Positions 8,530-18,127 are shown, counted from the first letter of the stretch. The stretch: DNA of 64,000 nt from Alkalibacillus flavidus (GCF_040545925.1 NZ_JBEPMX010000005.1:103068-167067), one strand, 5' to 3'. The notes: generated by a model not told the origin, from the letters alone. Translations and numbers: made by a program.

Positions 8530-8565
8530 CCTATACACCCTTTTTGCAATTAGTCTATCTCTATT

Positions 8566-10317
8566 TTAACGCATAACAGAAGGAAAGAGTATCTCTTTTT
8601 TCTTAATATCAATTATTCCTTTCGGCGTAATCCGTACATAAGGTAAGTGCGTCGATGATAAAAATAACAACGTATACACCGGATCATTAAATGGATAACC
8701 GTGTTCCTTTAAAATCGTCTTGAGTTCACGTTCTTTCACCATTAAGTCATCCATTGATAAATCAGACATCACACCTTGCAGCGGCAGTGGCAATTCATAA
8801 ATAATCTCACCTTGGTTCACAATGACGATCGCACCACCGAGTTCTTTCATTCGTTCGAACGCTTGATTCATATCGTCTGTGTTTTTCCCGATTAATACAA
8901 TGTCACCTGTGTTCGAATACGAACTCACTAAACCGCCGATTGACTTCGTAAACCCTCTTAAAAATGACGAAATACGCCAATGCCCGTCACGATCGAGCAG
9001 CATGACGTTCGCTGTCTCATCTGCTGTCGATAAAGACTGACTTTGCGATTCAGATTGGACGAGGTATGGCTTCATGATGACATCATTTAACATCGTCATA
9101 CCAATCGGTGATGAAAAAATGAGATCATCTTCGCGCAACGACCAGTCAATGGTTAATTCGCTCAAGCCGTAGCGTGGCCATTCAATATTCGGTGTTAACC
9201 GCTGAAAGGCATACCCTTCAAACGTAATCCATTCGCCTTTCGCCAGTACAGCTGTCGGTGTTGGCGCGTCTTTTGCATCTAAAAAATTGATGTGCGCGAT
9301 GCGTCCGGGCGCAATGCTACCGATTCTGTGATCAATACCAAAGTAACGCGCCGCATTGATCGTCGCCATGGCATATGCCTCTTCAGTTGAAACGCCACTT
9401 TCAATCGCAATCTCGATACAACGGTCCATCACACCTTGTTCGTAAAATGAAGGCGTCGATCCGTCTGTTGTGAAAAATAAATAATCGTAAAATTGTCCGC
9501 CGTAAGACGATAAGCCAGCTAATATACCAGGTAAGTCAGGTCGAATCGATGAGTAACGCAAACCGGTGTAATAACCAAGACTGACGCGGTTATATACTTC
9601 CTCGGCCGAGATCGACTCATGATCACCGTCTGCTCCGAGCAATTTCAGCTTCGTTAATGTTTTCGGTGAGGCGCCTGGAAAATGGCCTTCGACGACTTTT
9701 CGCCTCTGTTTTGCCTCTTGCATCCAGTACAACCCACGATCATCTTCGGATAAAATCTCCGGCCAATTCGTCAGCTCACCGCCTTGTATGACCGCATTAT
9801 GCGACAACCAATCCAGCACAACGTCATCGTCAATAAAACTTTCTTCATCACGCAATTCGGATTGCGAATCAAACCGCGCCCACCAAAACATCGAAACAGG
9901 CAAGGTTTGCGAATCATCCAATAAAGAAAACGCTTTCTTTTTTTGCAATAATAAAAGAAGCATCAAGTTATCATTCACGAATGTCGTTGTCCCACGCTTC
10001 GATGCATATTCGACGAATGAGTGGGGATTATATAACTGAAATGGGTGTACATGCGGCTCGACATAACCAGGCACTAAATATTGTCCAGCACAGTCAACAA
10101 TATCTGTTTCATCCGATACATGCTCTGGCATTTCCTCACCAATATAAACGATACGATCATCATAAATCCAAATATGCGCTTTCACCCATTGTTTCAGAAA
10201 AACATTGAGGTACGTCGCATTTTTTAACACGAGTGACGGAGCAATCTCACCATCTATAACGGCAGTATGTTGTCTGATTTGTTTATTACGCCATCTGTAC
10301 AATTGTTCTTTCATCAT
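8566..10317 (-). CDS. yerA: Adenine deaminase-family amidohydrolase, YerA-like
   Basis: Metal-dependent hydrolase of 583 residues, related to adenine deaminase (adenine to hypoxanthine) and named YerA in Bacillus. The N-terminal part shows LVPGYVEPHVHPF with the metal-binding H-x-H near residue 90. GHFPGASPKTL, AMATINAARYFGIDHRIGSIAPGRIAHINFLD and the C-terminal half follow the Ade2 layout. AGGAGG lies just upstream of the start. Deaminase activity of YerA-type proteins is less certain than that of AdeC, so the substrate is inferred. It fits the purine-salvage gene set in the window. Confidence 0.85.
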   Translation of the reverse strand: MMKEQLYRWRNKQIRQHTAVIDGEIAPSLVLKNATYLNVFLKQWVKAHIWIYDDRIVYIGEEMPEHVSDETDIVDCAGQYLVPGYVEPHVHPFQLYNPHSFVEYASKRGTTTFVNDNLMLLLLLQKKKAFSLLDDSQTLPVSMFWWARFDSQSELRDEESFIDDDVVLDWLSHNAVIQGGELTNWPEILSEDDRGLYWMQEAKQRRKVVEGHFPGASPKTLTKLKLLGADGDHESISAEEVYNRVSLGYYTGLRYSSIRPDLPGILAGLSSYGGQFYDYLFFTTDGSTPSFYEQGVMDRCIEIAIESGVSTEEAYAMATINAARYFGIDHRIGSIAPGRIAHINFLDAKDAPTPTAVLAKGEWITFEGYAFQRLTPNIEWPRYGLSELTIDWSLREDDLIFSSPIGMTMLNDVIMKPYLVQSESQSQSLSTADETANVMLLDRDGHWRISSFLRGFTKSIGGLVSSYSNTGDIVLIGKNTDDMNQAFERMKELGGAIVIVNQGEIIYELPLPLQGVMSDLSMDDLMVKERELKTILKEHGYPFNDPVYTLLFLSSTHLPYVRITPKGIIDIKKKEILFPSVMR

Positions 10318-10395
10318 GCATGCCTCCTATAGTCAGTGAGTAATGTCCACTTATGGTAAATTTTAATACATTAAACTTCTGAAGGGAAGGGTAAA

Positions 10396-10689
10396 ATGGG
10401 AAAACAAAACATTGGAACGATTAATGCGCTCATTCGAATTACATTAGGGTTCTTTTTGATGAGTTATGGGTCTGTACGAGCAGTGAAACGCCCGTGGAAT
10501 CAACGCTATTGGTTACTCATTTTAATCGCAGCGATGAAAGTGGCTGAAGGAATTGTACGCTATTGTCCGATGACAGACTTCGCCAAACGACAAATCAATG
10601 CCAATTTACCGTTTAATTTATTCACAGATCCCGATAATCTTGAGGGGACAACGAGTGACGACAATCATGACACATCCACTCAACCTTAA
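10396..10689 (+). CDS. DUF2892 small membrane protein
   Basis: A 97-residue protein with a DUF2892-like N-terminal two-helix membrane domain (NIGTINALIRITLGFFLMSYG, then YWLLILIAAMKVAEGIVRYCPM) and a polar tail rich in Asp and Thr. In other bacteria the domain occurs alone or fused to rhodanese; no biochemical role is known. GAAGGGAAGGG precedes the ATG, and a terminator follows. It stands alone between the divergent yerA and the convergent yebG. Confidence 0.8.
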   Translation: MGKQNIGTINALIRITLGFFLMSYGSVRAVKRPWNQRYWLLILIAAMKVAEGIVRYCPMTDFAKRQINANLPFNLFTDPDNLEGTTSDDNHDTSTQP

Positions 10690-10697
10690 AAGACATT

Positions 10698-10730
10698 AAC
10701 GCCAAACAGTTAAGCTGTTTGGCGTTATTC
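10698..10730. terminator. Shared terminator between DUF2892 gene and yebG
   Basis: AACGCCAAACAG pairs with CTGTTTGGCGTT around TTAAG, followed by TATTCTTG on the plus strand. The right arm touches the yebG stop. Confidence 0.7.
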
Positions 10731-10907
10731 TTGCTTAATGGCCTGAAACACAATGTCTTGTTCCACAGGCTCAGGGTCACCGTTTTGCTGTTCTTGAAAA
10801 ACAGGCTTTTCAATCCGACGCACCGGACGATAACCTTCTTGCTGCATTTGATTTAAACAATCGTCAATCGATTGATAGTCACTCACTTTGAATTTTTTCT
10901 TCTTCAC
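10725..10907 (-). CDS. yebG: NETI-motif family protein, YebG-like
   Basis: A 60-residue basic-then-acidic protein resembling the NETI family (YebG). Visible family segment: SIDDCLNQMQQEGYRPVRR followed by EKPVFQE. The start is GTG with AGAGGGAG about 11 bases upstream, inside the 3' end of the DUF2179 gene (29-base overlap). Gene order pbuG-yebE-yebG matches B. subtilis. Function unknown. Confidence 0.85.
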   Translation of the reverse strand: MKKKKFKVSDYQSIDDCLNQMQQEGYRPVRRIEKPVFQEQQNGDPEPVEQDIVFQAIKQE

Positions 10908-11445
10908 GCTTCAATCGACTCCCTCTGACTTTCTTCACCCAGAAACCGCCATGAATTTGACGCGGTTCATACGCGATAATAAACGCTTTCGGGTCAATTT
11001 CTTTAATCGATTTATATAACATGAGTTCATACTTACGTGGTGTTAACACTTGGATTGCTAATCGGTCACCTTCCATACCGTATGCGTACCAACTCGTTAC
11101 ACCATAACCGCGATTCCGTAACGACTCGGTAAACGGAATGCTTGGGTCAGACGATATCACATTTACCGTAATATAGCCAACCGCTAATTTCTCTTCAACT
11201 TTCATACCACTAATAACACCAACACCGAAACCGAGTGCATAAGCAACTAAGTTTTGGATCTCACCTAAGTTATCTAACACGAGACCTAAACCAACTGTGT
11301 AAAAGGTAATCTCAAACACACCGACAGACGCGGCGATATATTTTTGACCTTTCAACGTAAAAATCGTTCGAACTGTTAATAACGACACGTACACGATATT
11401 AACCGTAAAAATAATGGCAAGCATTACAAGACCTGATTCTAACAT
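10879..11445 (-). CDS. yebE: DUF2179 membrane protein, YebE-like
   Basis: A 188-residue protein with an N-terminal membrane part (three helices, residues about 1-75) and a C-terminal DUF2179-type domain (GVTSWYAYGMEGDRLAIQVL, then the segment ending EIDPKAFIIAYEPR). It belongs to the DUF5698/DUF2179 family, role unknown. GGAGG lies 8 bases before the ATG at 11445; an in-frame ATG at 11475 has no ribosome site. A promoter is visible upstream. Confidence 0.9.
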   Translation of the reverse strand: MLESGLVMLAIIFTVNIVYVSLLTVRTIFTLKGQKYIAASVGVFEITFYTVGLGLVLDNLGEIQNLVAYALGFGVGVISGMKVEEKLAVGYITVNVISSDPSIPFTESLRNRGYGVTSWYAYGMEGDRLAIQVLTPRKYELMLYKSIKEIDPKAFIIAYEPRQIHGGFWVKKVRGSRLKREEEKIQSE

Positions 11446-11523
11446 GATGGCCCTCCTCTTCCTAACATGACTCATACGATTTTAACTGAGATGATCATCC
11501 ATATCGTAAATGATGTTCCAAAC

Positions 11524-11552
11524 AGATTACACGGGAATCACCTGGATGTCAA
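11524..11552 (-). promoter_or_regulatory. Promoter of yebE-yebG
   Basis: On the minus strand TTGACA (11552-11547), a 17-base spacer and TAATCT (11529-11524) lie about 80 bases before the yebE start. Confidence 0.75.
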
Positions 11553-11674
11553 TACACTTTTATCCTGAGCACAATTCCTATTATATCACGTGTTTCTACT
11601 TCTAATGAAAGACGAATTTCAGCACGATGTCAACGAATTCGATGCTACTGAAATAGTAAATGTAGATTTGATCT

Positions 11675-11794
11675 ATTTGTCGATTTTAAGATTTTATCGT
11701 CGTTATCACTATTATATTGTCGAACTTCAAATTTTATCGCCGAATTTCACTTTTTATCGCCGATCCTCAAAATATATCGCCGAACTTCCTTAAT
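11675..11794. repeat. Six-unit 20-bp array, TATCGCCGA type
   Basis: Units begin at 11675, 11695, 11715, 11735, 11755 and 11775, an exact 20 bp period: TATTTGTCGA, TATCGTCGT, TATTGTCGA, then three TATCGCCGA. The core TCGNCGA is an odd-centred palindrome. The array sits just past the pbuG terminator, between pbuG and yebE. Confidence 0.85.
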
Positions 11795-11802
11795 GACGGC
11801 AA

Positions 11803-11833
11803 AACAAAACCCATGCTCGCTCGGAACATGGGT
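11803..11833 (-). terminator. Terminator of pbuG
   Basis: On the minus strand ACCCATG pairs with CATGGGT around an 11-base loop and runs into TTTGTTTT, 13 bases after the pbuG stop. Confidence 0.8.
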
Positions 11834-11845
11834 ATCCAATAGTTT

Positions 11846-13186
11846 TTATTCAGGTAAGAAAATAAAATACAGCAGGAAGATCACAAACAGGACATACATC
11901 ACGGGGTGAATTTCCTTAGCGCGACCTTTCACAAGCATCGTAATTGGGTAAAAGATAAACCCGATCGCAATACCTGTTGCAATACTATACGTTAGCGGCA
12001 TCGAAATTAACGTTAAAAATGCAGGAACAGCAATTTCGAATTGATCCCATTCAACGTGACGTAAATTCGCTGCCATTAAAATGCCGACAATAATCAACGC
12101 AGGGGCTGTCACTTCAGCGGTCACAATACCGAGCAGTGGTGAGAAGAACAAAGCGAGTAAAAACAATATCGCTGTGACGACCGATGCAAAACCTGTTCTT
12201 GCGCCAGCACCGACCCCTGTTGTCGATTCGATAAACGAAGTCGTTGTCGACGTTCCTAAAATCGAACCAGCGACTGTTGCGGTCGAATCTGAGAATAATG
12301 CGCGGTTTGCTCGAGGTAGTTTGCCTTCTTTCATCATACCACCTTGTGTGGCAACAGCGACAAGCGTTCCACCTGTATCAAAGAAATCGACGAATAAGAA
12401 TGTCATAATCACGACGAGCATTTGTAACGTAAAGATTTCGCCGAAGTTGCCAAATGCAGCTCCGAATGTTGGCTCTAAACTCGGCACACCACTGACGACG
12501 TCATTCACACCTGATGGCGGATCGATCAAGCCGACTAGCATGCCGACAACAGCCGTGATAATCATACCGTAAAACACGCCGCCTTTATAGCCTAATGTCA
12601 GCAAAATCACCGTGGCAACCACACCGAATATAGCGAGCAATGTGTAAGGGTCTTCTAGATTGCCGAGTGTTAAATACGTTTCCGAGTCCGCCTCAATAAT
12701 ACCGACATTCGTTAACCCAATAAATGCGATATAAACACCGATACCAGCACCGACGGCTAATTTTAAATTGTTCGGGATCGCATTAATCACTTTTTCACGT
12801 ACACCTGTTAACGTTAAAACCATGAAAATAAGACCTGAAGCTAACACACCAGCGAGCGCCGTTTCCCACGGAATCCCCCACTGCAAAATCACCGTATAAG
12901 CAAAGAATGCGTTCAAGCCCATACCTGGTGCGAGCGCAATCGGATACCGCGCGACTAACCCCATCACGAGCGTCCCGATCGCACCAGCTAGTGCCGTGGC
13001 GACAAAGACCGCATCTGGGTCCATGCGTGTCACACCTTCTGGCAACTCCTCAAAATCTAATAAAGCGAGCACTGACGGGTTAACAAATAAAATATACGCC
13101 ATCGCTAAAAACGTCGTAATCCCGCCAATAATCTCGCGACGATAGGTCGTCCCTAATTCTTCAAAACGAAAATACTTTTTCAACAT
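11846..13186 (-). CDS. pbuG: Guanine/hypoxanthine permease (NCS2/AzgA family)
   Basis: Multi-pass purine importer of 446 residues. The N-terminus reads RREIIGGITTFLAMAYILFVNPSVL, the AzgA signature; DFFDTGGTLVAVATQGGM and STTTSFIESTTGVGAGARTG are the conserved substrate-site segments. The ATG at 13186 follows AGGGAGG; a longer frame upstream runs back through the riboswitch and is rejected. Gene position (after yebA, before yebE) and a C74-type guanine riboswitch both agree with B. subtilis pbuG. Confidence 0.95.
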   Translation of the reverse strand: MLKKYFRFEELGTTYRREIIGGITTFLAMAYILFVNPSVLALLDFEELPEGVTRMDPDAVFVATALAGAIGTLVMGLVARYPIALAPGMGLNAFFAYTVILQWGIPWETALAGVLASGLIFMVLTLTGVREKVINAIPNNLKLAVGAGIGVYIAFIGLTNVGIIEADSETYLTLGNLEDPYTLLAIFGVVATVILLTLGYKGGVFYGMIITAVVGMLVGLIDPPSGVNDVVSGVPSLEPTFGAAFGNFGEIFTLQMLVVIMTFLFVDFFDTGGTLVAVATQGGMMKEGKLPRANRALFSDSTATVAGSILGTSTTTSFIESTTGVGAGARTGFASVVTAILFLLALFFSPLLGIVTAEVTAPALIIVGILMAANLRHVEWDQFEIAVPAFLTLISMPLTYSIATGIAIGFIFYPITMLVKGRAKEIHPVMYVLFVIFLLYFIFLPE

Positions 13187-13214
13187 GATGTCCTCCCTTA
13201 TTTTATGAAACACT

Positions 13215-13251
13215 AAAAAAAAGCACCCTTGAGCGTAATCGCCAAGAGTGC
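13215..13251 (-). terminator. Riboswitch terminator before pbuG
   Basis: On the minus strand GCACTCTTGGCG pairs with CGCTCAAGGGTGC and is followed by eight T residues. Confidence 0.85.
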
Positions 13252-13322
13252 ATACGAGGACATAACACAATACAGTTGTCGATGCCAAAAAGACACAACA
13301 CCTCTATTGTCGTTTTATTCGT

Positions 13323-13393
13323 CACTCATAGTCGGACTATTTACGGTAGTCCGGTAGAAACTCTTGGGCCGTATTCCCAATATTATATAAGTG
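13323..13393 (-). promoter_or_regulatory. Guanine riboswitch (purine aptamer) of pbuG
   Basis: Read on the minus strand, P1 arms CACTTAT and ATGAGTG flank the core ATATAAT ... GTTTCTACCGG ... CCGTAAATAGTCCGACTATG. The base corresponding to position 74 is C (CCGACTATG), which selects guanine or hypoxanthine over adenine. The terminator downstream implies repression by ligand. Confidence 0.95.
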
Positions 13394-13454
13394 TTTCATA
13401 TAAAATTTTCTTTACACCTACTACTCTATCTCGAGAAAGGATGAACGTCAACCA

Positions 13455-15689
13455 TTATTTAGACAAAATTTGATCCGTCACGCGCGTCCATACTTGGTAG
13501 TAATCGGACGTCCTAGCATCTAGCGATTCATCACGGTAAACAAACCGTTCATAATACTGTGTCAGCTCACTCATACTCTTACCATCTAACACACGGTCAG
13601 CTTGCGATGCATATTCTCGCAACGTCTCACCCGGCTTAAATGGATAACCTTCTTTCGCTAACAATTTCATTACGAATTGATACGACTGAGTGATCGTACT
13701 CTGATTAGGATGATGCTTTAACTGTCGTTTGCGCCAAGCGGTCGTTAAATGATCGCGATAATAAAACACTAAACCACCCGTCACAACGACGATTACACTC
13801 ACAATAACCGTCGTCCACAGTGAGATTGTCGGTCCATCCCCACTAGCAGCAGCACCAGTTTCATCTTCGTCGCTACCTTCATCAAGCTGATCGTTCACAT
13901 CAGATTGTTCCGATGAATCCGGTTGATCAAGCGTATCATCTTCGTTGTCCTCTAAAATGTCTTCAATCGACTCTCCTGTCGAAAAACTCGCTTGGTTTTG
14001 GAAGCCGACTGTCGGCTCAAACGGTACCCATCCGACGTCTGGGAAGTAAACTTCTACCCAAGAATGGGCGTTGTTGTTTTCCACTTCAAACACACCAGAC
14101 CCTGCATCAGGGAACGTCTCTTGTTGAAATGCTCGATCGCCGCCGGTAAACCCTTTCGCCCAGCGCGCCGGGATGTCTAGCGAACGTAACATGACAACCA
14201 TCGATGTTGAGAAGTTATCGCAATAGCCACGCTGTGTTTCAAATAAAAATTGATCGACATAATCTTCGTCTTCATCCGGTACAGCAACATCGTCTGTTGC
14301 ATATTGGAAATTATTTCGGCTAAAGTAATCTTCAATCGCCGCGGCATAATCATAGCGATTTTGATCTTCTTCCGCGACAATCTCTTCTGCCAAAGCACTT
14401 ACACGTTCCGGAAGATCTTCTGGCAATTGTAAATACCCCTCATCGATTCCGGACTCTGAGTTATATTCAACAGGCACTTGTCGCATCGCATTGCGCGGAA
14501 AATCAGGACGAGTCGCTTCAAATGAATACGAATCCTCCACAAGCATTTGCTCGCCATCGTCTAACGACAACAATTCCCCCGTTATCGGATTGTATTCGAA
14601 ATTAATCCCCGTTTGGTCAGTTCCGACTTGATCAGTACCATAAATATACGGCAATTTCGTTAAATTCCCCGGTTCAACCATTTGTAATTGGAAATCCGTC
14701 TCAAGCTCGCCAACGACATCACCATACTGTGACATTTCAGGAAATTGGCCAGCATCATTAGCAATCGTCTCGCCATCTGATGACCGCTGCCAACCGAGAC
14801 CTGTATAGACATCTTTCGTTTCAACTTTCCAATATCGCGGTGAATTTGCCGTCGCTAAAAACACCGTCGTATCATCCATTTGGAAACCGCCGCCGAGACG
14901 ATCATCATTTTCACCGTAACCGACACGACGAATACCACCATCTCCCGGACCATCACCGAATCCACCCGCTGAAGCGGCTTGAATAAACGAGACAGGATCT
15001 GGCCATTGTGGTTCATACTTTGGCGCGGCATAACCAATTGCAGCACTAATACCAATGACGAACATCATCGGAGCTAACCATTTCACCCATTGACGCGGTT
15101 GCGGTAAAGCCAGGCTTTCTTTTTCCACAATACGATGGAAGTTAGCCAGAACGAGTAATAACGCACTTAACACAAACACACGAACAATGGCAGTATTCGC
15201 CTCATATAACGTAAACGTATCGAGAGCCGTCACATATAACACCGTTAGTAAAATAAACGCAAACGGTCGCTTTACAACGACGAACCAATAATATAACAAA
15301 TAACTTAACATCCATAACAATAATAAAAAGAGTATCGTACGAAATAGCGGTGTTAAGGCTTGCCAATTTTGTTGCATCGTTGCTACTATATTTTGCATCA
15401 TATCTTGTGCGAGGAGTCCAATCCATTCAAACGAAAAAAACGTTGTATCAACGAATAAATAATGGACAAACACGAGTAACATAAACCCTTTGATTGTCGA
15501 GACAACACCAACAGGCAACTGCAGTAACGACAATGCGAACATGAGTACAATAAAGACCATAAACACATGCGTTTCACCCGTATCTGTCACAATATTTAAC
15601 GGGTAAACCCACTCCATTAAAAGCAACATACTACCGATATAGAGCGCCAACGTTACCCAACGATTCGACTGATCTAGTTTTAGCCTCAT
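13455..15689 (-). CDS. yebA: Transglutaminase-like membrane protein (DUF3488/TgpA), YebA-like
   Basis: A 744-residue membrane protein. About six N-terminal helices (residues 10-220) are followed by an extracytoplasmic transglutaminase-like domain with the Cys-His-Asp triad visible in QRGYCDNFSTSMVVMLRSLD, NNNAHSWVEVYFPDVGW and the following Asp. A long acidic linker, a transmembrane helix (about 625) and a DUF4129-like C-terminal tail follow. The start overlaps the DUF58 stop (ATGA). With MoxR and DUF58 genes it forms the yeaC-yeaD-yebA set, thought to assemble or process exported proteins; the exact role is unknown. Confidence 0.92.
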   Translation of the reverse strand: MRLKLDQSNRWVTLALYIGSMLLLMEWVYPLNIVTDTGETHVFMVFIVLMFALSLLQLPVGVVSTIKGFMLLVFVHYLFVDTTFFSFEWIGLLAQDMMQNIVATMQQNWQALTPLFRTILFLLLLWMLSYLLYYWFVVVKRPFAFILLTVLYVTALDTFTLYEANTAIVRVFVLSALLLVLANFHRIVEKESLALPQPRQWVKWLAPMMFVIGISAAIGYAAPKYEPQWPDPVSFIQAASAGGFGDGPGDGGIRRVGYGENDDRLGGGFQMDDTTVFLATANSPRYWKVETKDVYTGLGWQRSSDGETIANDAGQFPEMSQYGDVVGELETDFQLQMVEPGNLTKLPYIYGTDQVGTDQTGINFEYNPITGELLSLDDGEQMLVEDSYSFEATRPDFPRNAMRQVPVEYNSESGIDEGYLQLPEDLPERVSALAEEIVAEEDQNRYDYAAAIEDYFSRNNFQYATDDVAVPDEDEDYVDQFLFETQRGYCDNFSTSMVVMLRSLDIPARWAKGFTGGDRAFQQETFPDAGSGVFEVENNNAHSWVEVYFPDVGWVPFEPTVGFQNQASFSTGESIEDILEDNEDDTLDQPDSSEQSDVNDQLDEGSDEDETGAAASGDGPTISLWTTVIVSVIVVVTGGLVFYYRDHLTTAWRKRQLKHHPNQSTITQSYQFVMKLLAKEGYPFKPGETLREYASQADRVLDGKSMSELTQYYERFVYRDESLDARTSDYYQVWTRVTDQILSK

Positions 15690-16954
15690 GATGCGCTCAC
15701 CTCAATCTGTCTCCTAGCTAAACGATCCTCATTTAACCACGTTACTTTAACGCCTGCATAATGTAATTGATCAAGCCCATGACGTTCGTCTTTCGCCATT
15801 AAATGCTTACTACTTACGAACACAAGCTCAACATCGACTTGTTGTTGCCTCAATTGCAACACTGTCTGATGAATTGCTTTCGATAAATCGTGTGTCACAA
15901 TCACTAAATGGCGATCTTTTGATAAATGCCACGCTTCACGCTTCAATTGTTTCGCAAATTGATGATCCTTCACCATGCGAATTTGACTTAACAGTTGTGT
16001 TAGTCGTTCGATCGATTGTTTACCATGTTTTAACGTGACTTCTTCGCGCACTTTACCAAGCGCTACGACACTCACATCACCATAATCACCGTATGATTGT
16101 AATGAAATAGAATACGTCAACTCAACCCCCGCTTCAAACGCAAGCCAACGACTGTCCTCATCAGCATGACCGTTCAAAATTACCGTTAAGTCTTTCTGTT
16201 TTTCTTCTTCAAATTCTTTCGTCACGAGTTCATGCTTACGCGCTGTCGTCTTCCAATCAATCCACGACAACTGATCACCCGGAGCATAATCGCGCACACC
16301 GGAGACGAGATTCGTATGGTTGGCTTTCACCGCATAGTTCGTTTGCTGACCTTCTTCAAATGTAGACTGCTCAATCCCTAGCTTAAGCGGAATCTCGCCA
16401 GGTTCTACTAATACATGCGTATCAACATCCACATACCGCTCCCGCTTCACAAACCCTAGTAAATCACCCGTCATCACTTTCACTTGTTTAAAATGATGAC
16501 GCCCGCGTGGAATCGCATCTAATTCGTATTGAAACTGCAGCTTCTGTTTCATAAATGGAAACATAACCGATTTCGCTTGCTTACGATTTTTCAATTGCTC
16601 TGGATGGGTTAAAAAACGATATTTATACTGCTTCGTATCATGCCACGTCACCATCTCTGGCAAATCATCTTCCACGACTAAATAAAATAATGGTAGCGGC
16701 ACCCGACGTTGAATGGTTAACGTCACTCGGAGGGTTTGACCTGATTTCAAATAATGCTGATTAACGTTTCGCTCCACTTTCATAAGCCCCATCGGATAAA
16801 ACACCATCATCATCCCATAAAGTAAAATCGGTACGAAACTAAAAAACAAAAACCAGCTCACAAAGCCACCTTGAAACATACTATAGACGAATAAGATAGC
16901 TATAAGGGCCAGAATCGCCAATAATGTCACAATCGTTTTAACAGATCGAATCAT
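15686..16954 (-). CDS. yeaD: DUF58 domain protein, YeaD-like
   Basis: A 422-residue protein with two N-terminal membrane helices (residues 8-65) and a cytoplasmic C-terminal DUF58 (VWA-like) domain holding GVRDYAPGDQLSWIDWKTTARKH. It is the middle gene of the MoxR-DUF58-transglutaminase operon, spaced 3 bases after the MoxR gene and overlapping yebA by four bases. DUF58 proteins are partners of MoxR ATPases, probably as adaptors. Confidence 0.92.
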   Translation of the reverse strand: MIRSVKTIVTLLAILALIAILFVYSMFQGGFVSWFLFFSFVPILLYGMMMVFYPMGLMKVERNVNQHYLKSGQTLRVTLTIQRRVPLPLFYLVVEDDLPEMVTWHDTKQYKYRFLTHPEQLKNRKQAKSVMFPFMKQKLQFQYELDAIPRGRHHFKQVKVMTGDLLGFVKRERYVDVDTHVLVEPGEIPLKLGIEQSTFEEGQQTNYAVKANHTNLVSGVRDYAPGDQLSWIDWKTTARKHELVTKEFEEEKQKDLTVILNGHADEDSRWLAFEAGVELTYSISLQSYGDYGDVSVVALGKVREEVTLKHGKQSIERLTQLLSQIRMVKDHQFAKQLKREAWHLSKDRHLVIVTHDLSKAIHQTVLQLRQQQVDVELVFVSSKHLMAKDERHGLDQLHYAGVKVTWLNEDRLARRQIEVSAS

Positions 16955-16957
16955 GCT

Positions 16958-17914
16958 TTATCCTCTTTCTACAGGAATCATCGTTTTCTTAATCAAGTCT
17001 TCTAACAACTGTTTGTCCGTCTTCCCTTCAAATTTCGCCTCAGCCGTTAATTGTAAACGATGGGCTAAGACATGCGGCGCCATATATTTCACATCATCTG
17101 GAATCACATAATCGCGACTTTGAATTAACGCATACGCTTGGGCTGCTTTCATCAGTGCAATAGACGCACGCGGGCTTGCACCTAATTGAATAAGCGGGTG
17201 CTTCCGTGTATTCGTCACGATTTCTACAATGTATTGTTTCACCGATGCACTCACATGAATATCTTGCACTTCTTCTTGCTTCTCTAATAAATCCGCTCTC
17301 GTCATCACCGGTTCAACCGCATCAATCGGATGACCGTGAGTCGAACGGTCAAGCATCGTGATTTCTTCTTGTTTTACAGGATAACCCATTTTGAGTTTGA
17401 TCAGAAAACGGTCGAGTTGCGCTTCTGGCAACGGATACGTCCCTTCATACTCAATCGGGTTTTGCGTCGCTAAAACGAAGAAAGGATCGTTTAACGGCCG
17501 CGTCATGCCATCAACGGTAATATGTTTTTCTTCCATACTTTCGAGCAGAGCAGATTGTGTTTTCGGCGATGTCCGGTTAATTTCATCCGCTAGCACGATA
17601 TTGCCCATAATCGGTCCCGGCTGAAACTGGAATTCCATCTCCTTTTGGTTATAAATCGACACACCTGTTACATCAGACGGTAATAAGTCCGGCGTAAATT
17701 GAATCCGTCGAAAATCAAGATCAAGCGATTTCGCAATGGAGCGAACGAGCATCGTTTTACCGACCCCTGGCACATCTTCTAACAAGACGTGGCCTTGCGC
17801 AAGCAGTGCAACAATCGTCAATTCGATCGTTTCGCGCTTGCCAACCATGACTGTTTCGATATTATCAATAAGTGTTTGAATTTGCGTGCGTTGTTCCGCC
17901 ATTTGTTGATTCAT
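16958..17914 (-). CDS. yeaC: MoxR family AAA+ ATPase, YeaC-like
   Basis: A 318-residue cytoplasmic ATPase. Walker A is GVPGVGKTMLV (near residue 45), Walker B LADEINRTSPKTQSALLE, sensor 1 ATQNPIEYEGTYPLPEAQLDRF, and the C-terminal lid includes GASPRASIALMKAAQAYA. The ATG at 17914 is 9 bases after AGGGAGG; the ATG at 17923 abuts the ribosome site. It leads the three-gene operon. MoxR ATPases act as chaperones on their partner proteins. Confidence 0.95.
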   Translation of the reverse strand: MNQQMAEQRTQIQTLIDNIETVMVGKRETIELTIVALLAQGHVLLEDVPGVGKTMLVRSIAKSLDLDFRRIQFTPDLLPSDVTGVSIYNQKEMEFQFQPGPIMGNIVLADEINRTSPKTQSALLESMEEKHITVDGMTRPLNDPFFVLATQNPIEYEGTYPLPEAQLDRFLIKLKMGYPVKQEEITMLDRSTHGHPIDAVEPVMTRADLLEKQEEVQDIHVSASVKQYIVEIVTNTRKHPLIQLGASPRASIALMKAAQAYALIQSRDYVIPDDVKYMAPHVLAHRLQLTAEAKFEGKTDKQLLEDLIKKTMIPVERG

Positions 17915-17986
17915 ATGTAACATCCTCCCTCAATGCATTGCATGTTTGATTGTATGATAGCGACCAAACTTGTGTAACTACATCCA

Positions 17987-18127
17987 TTATGGTTTTGGCT
18001 TCTCGACGTTATACCCTAGTTGGCGCATGTTTTCACGATAATTCCGACAATGCTCTTTAAAACATTGCGGACGAAAATCTTTCGGTAATTGATCTTTAAA
18101 TTTTTCATAACAAAAACAACGATCCAC
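17987..18127 (-). CDS. Small cysteine-containing hypothetical protein
   Basis: I do not recognise this family. The reading frame gives 46 residues from a GTG start preceded by AGGTGA, or up to 63 from a TTG at 18178. Four cysteines are visible in the pattern C-F-C near the N-terminus and C-(5)-C (QCFKEHCRNY), which could bind a metal. It is compact and highly charged. It ends 72 bases before the MoxR operon start on the same strand. Coding is plausible from the ribosome site and composition but unproven. Confidence 0.5.
   Translation of the reverse strand: MDRCFCYEKFKDQLPKDFRPQCFKEHCRNYRENMRQLGYNVEKPKP

Noticed and set aside
11590..11793. A 67-codon plus-strand frame ending in YRRSSKYIAEL-like repeats
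   Set aside because: It lies over the 20-bp array and lacks a ribosome site; the repeats explain the pattern.
13323..13393. Adenine-type purine riboswitch
   Set aside because: The specificity base is C in both purine aptamers, which indicates guanine or hypoxanthine.
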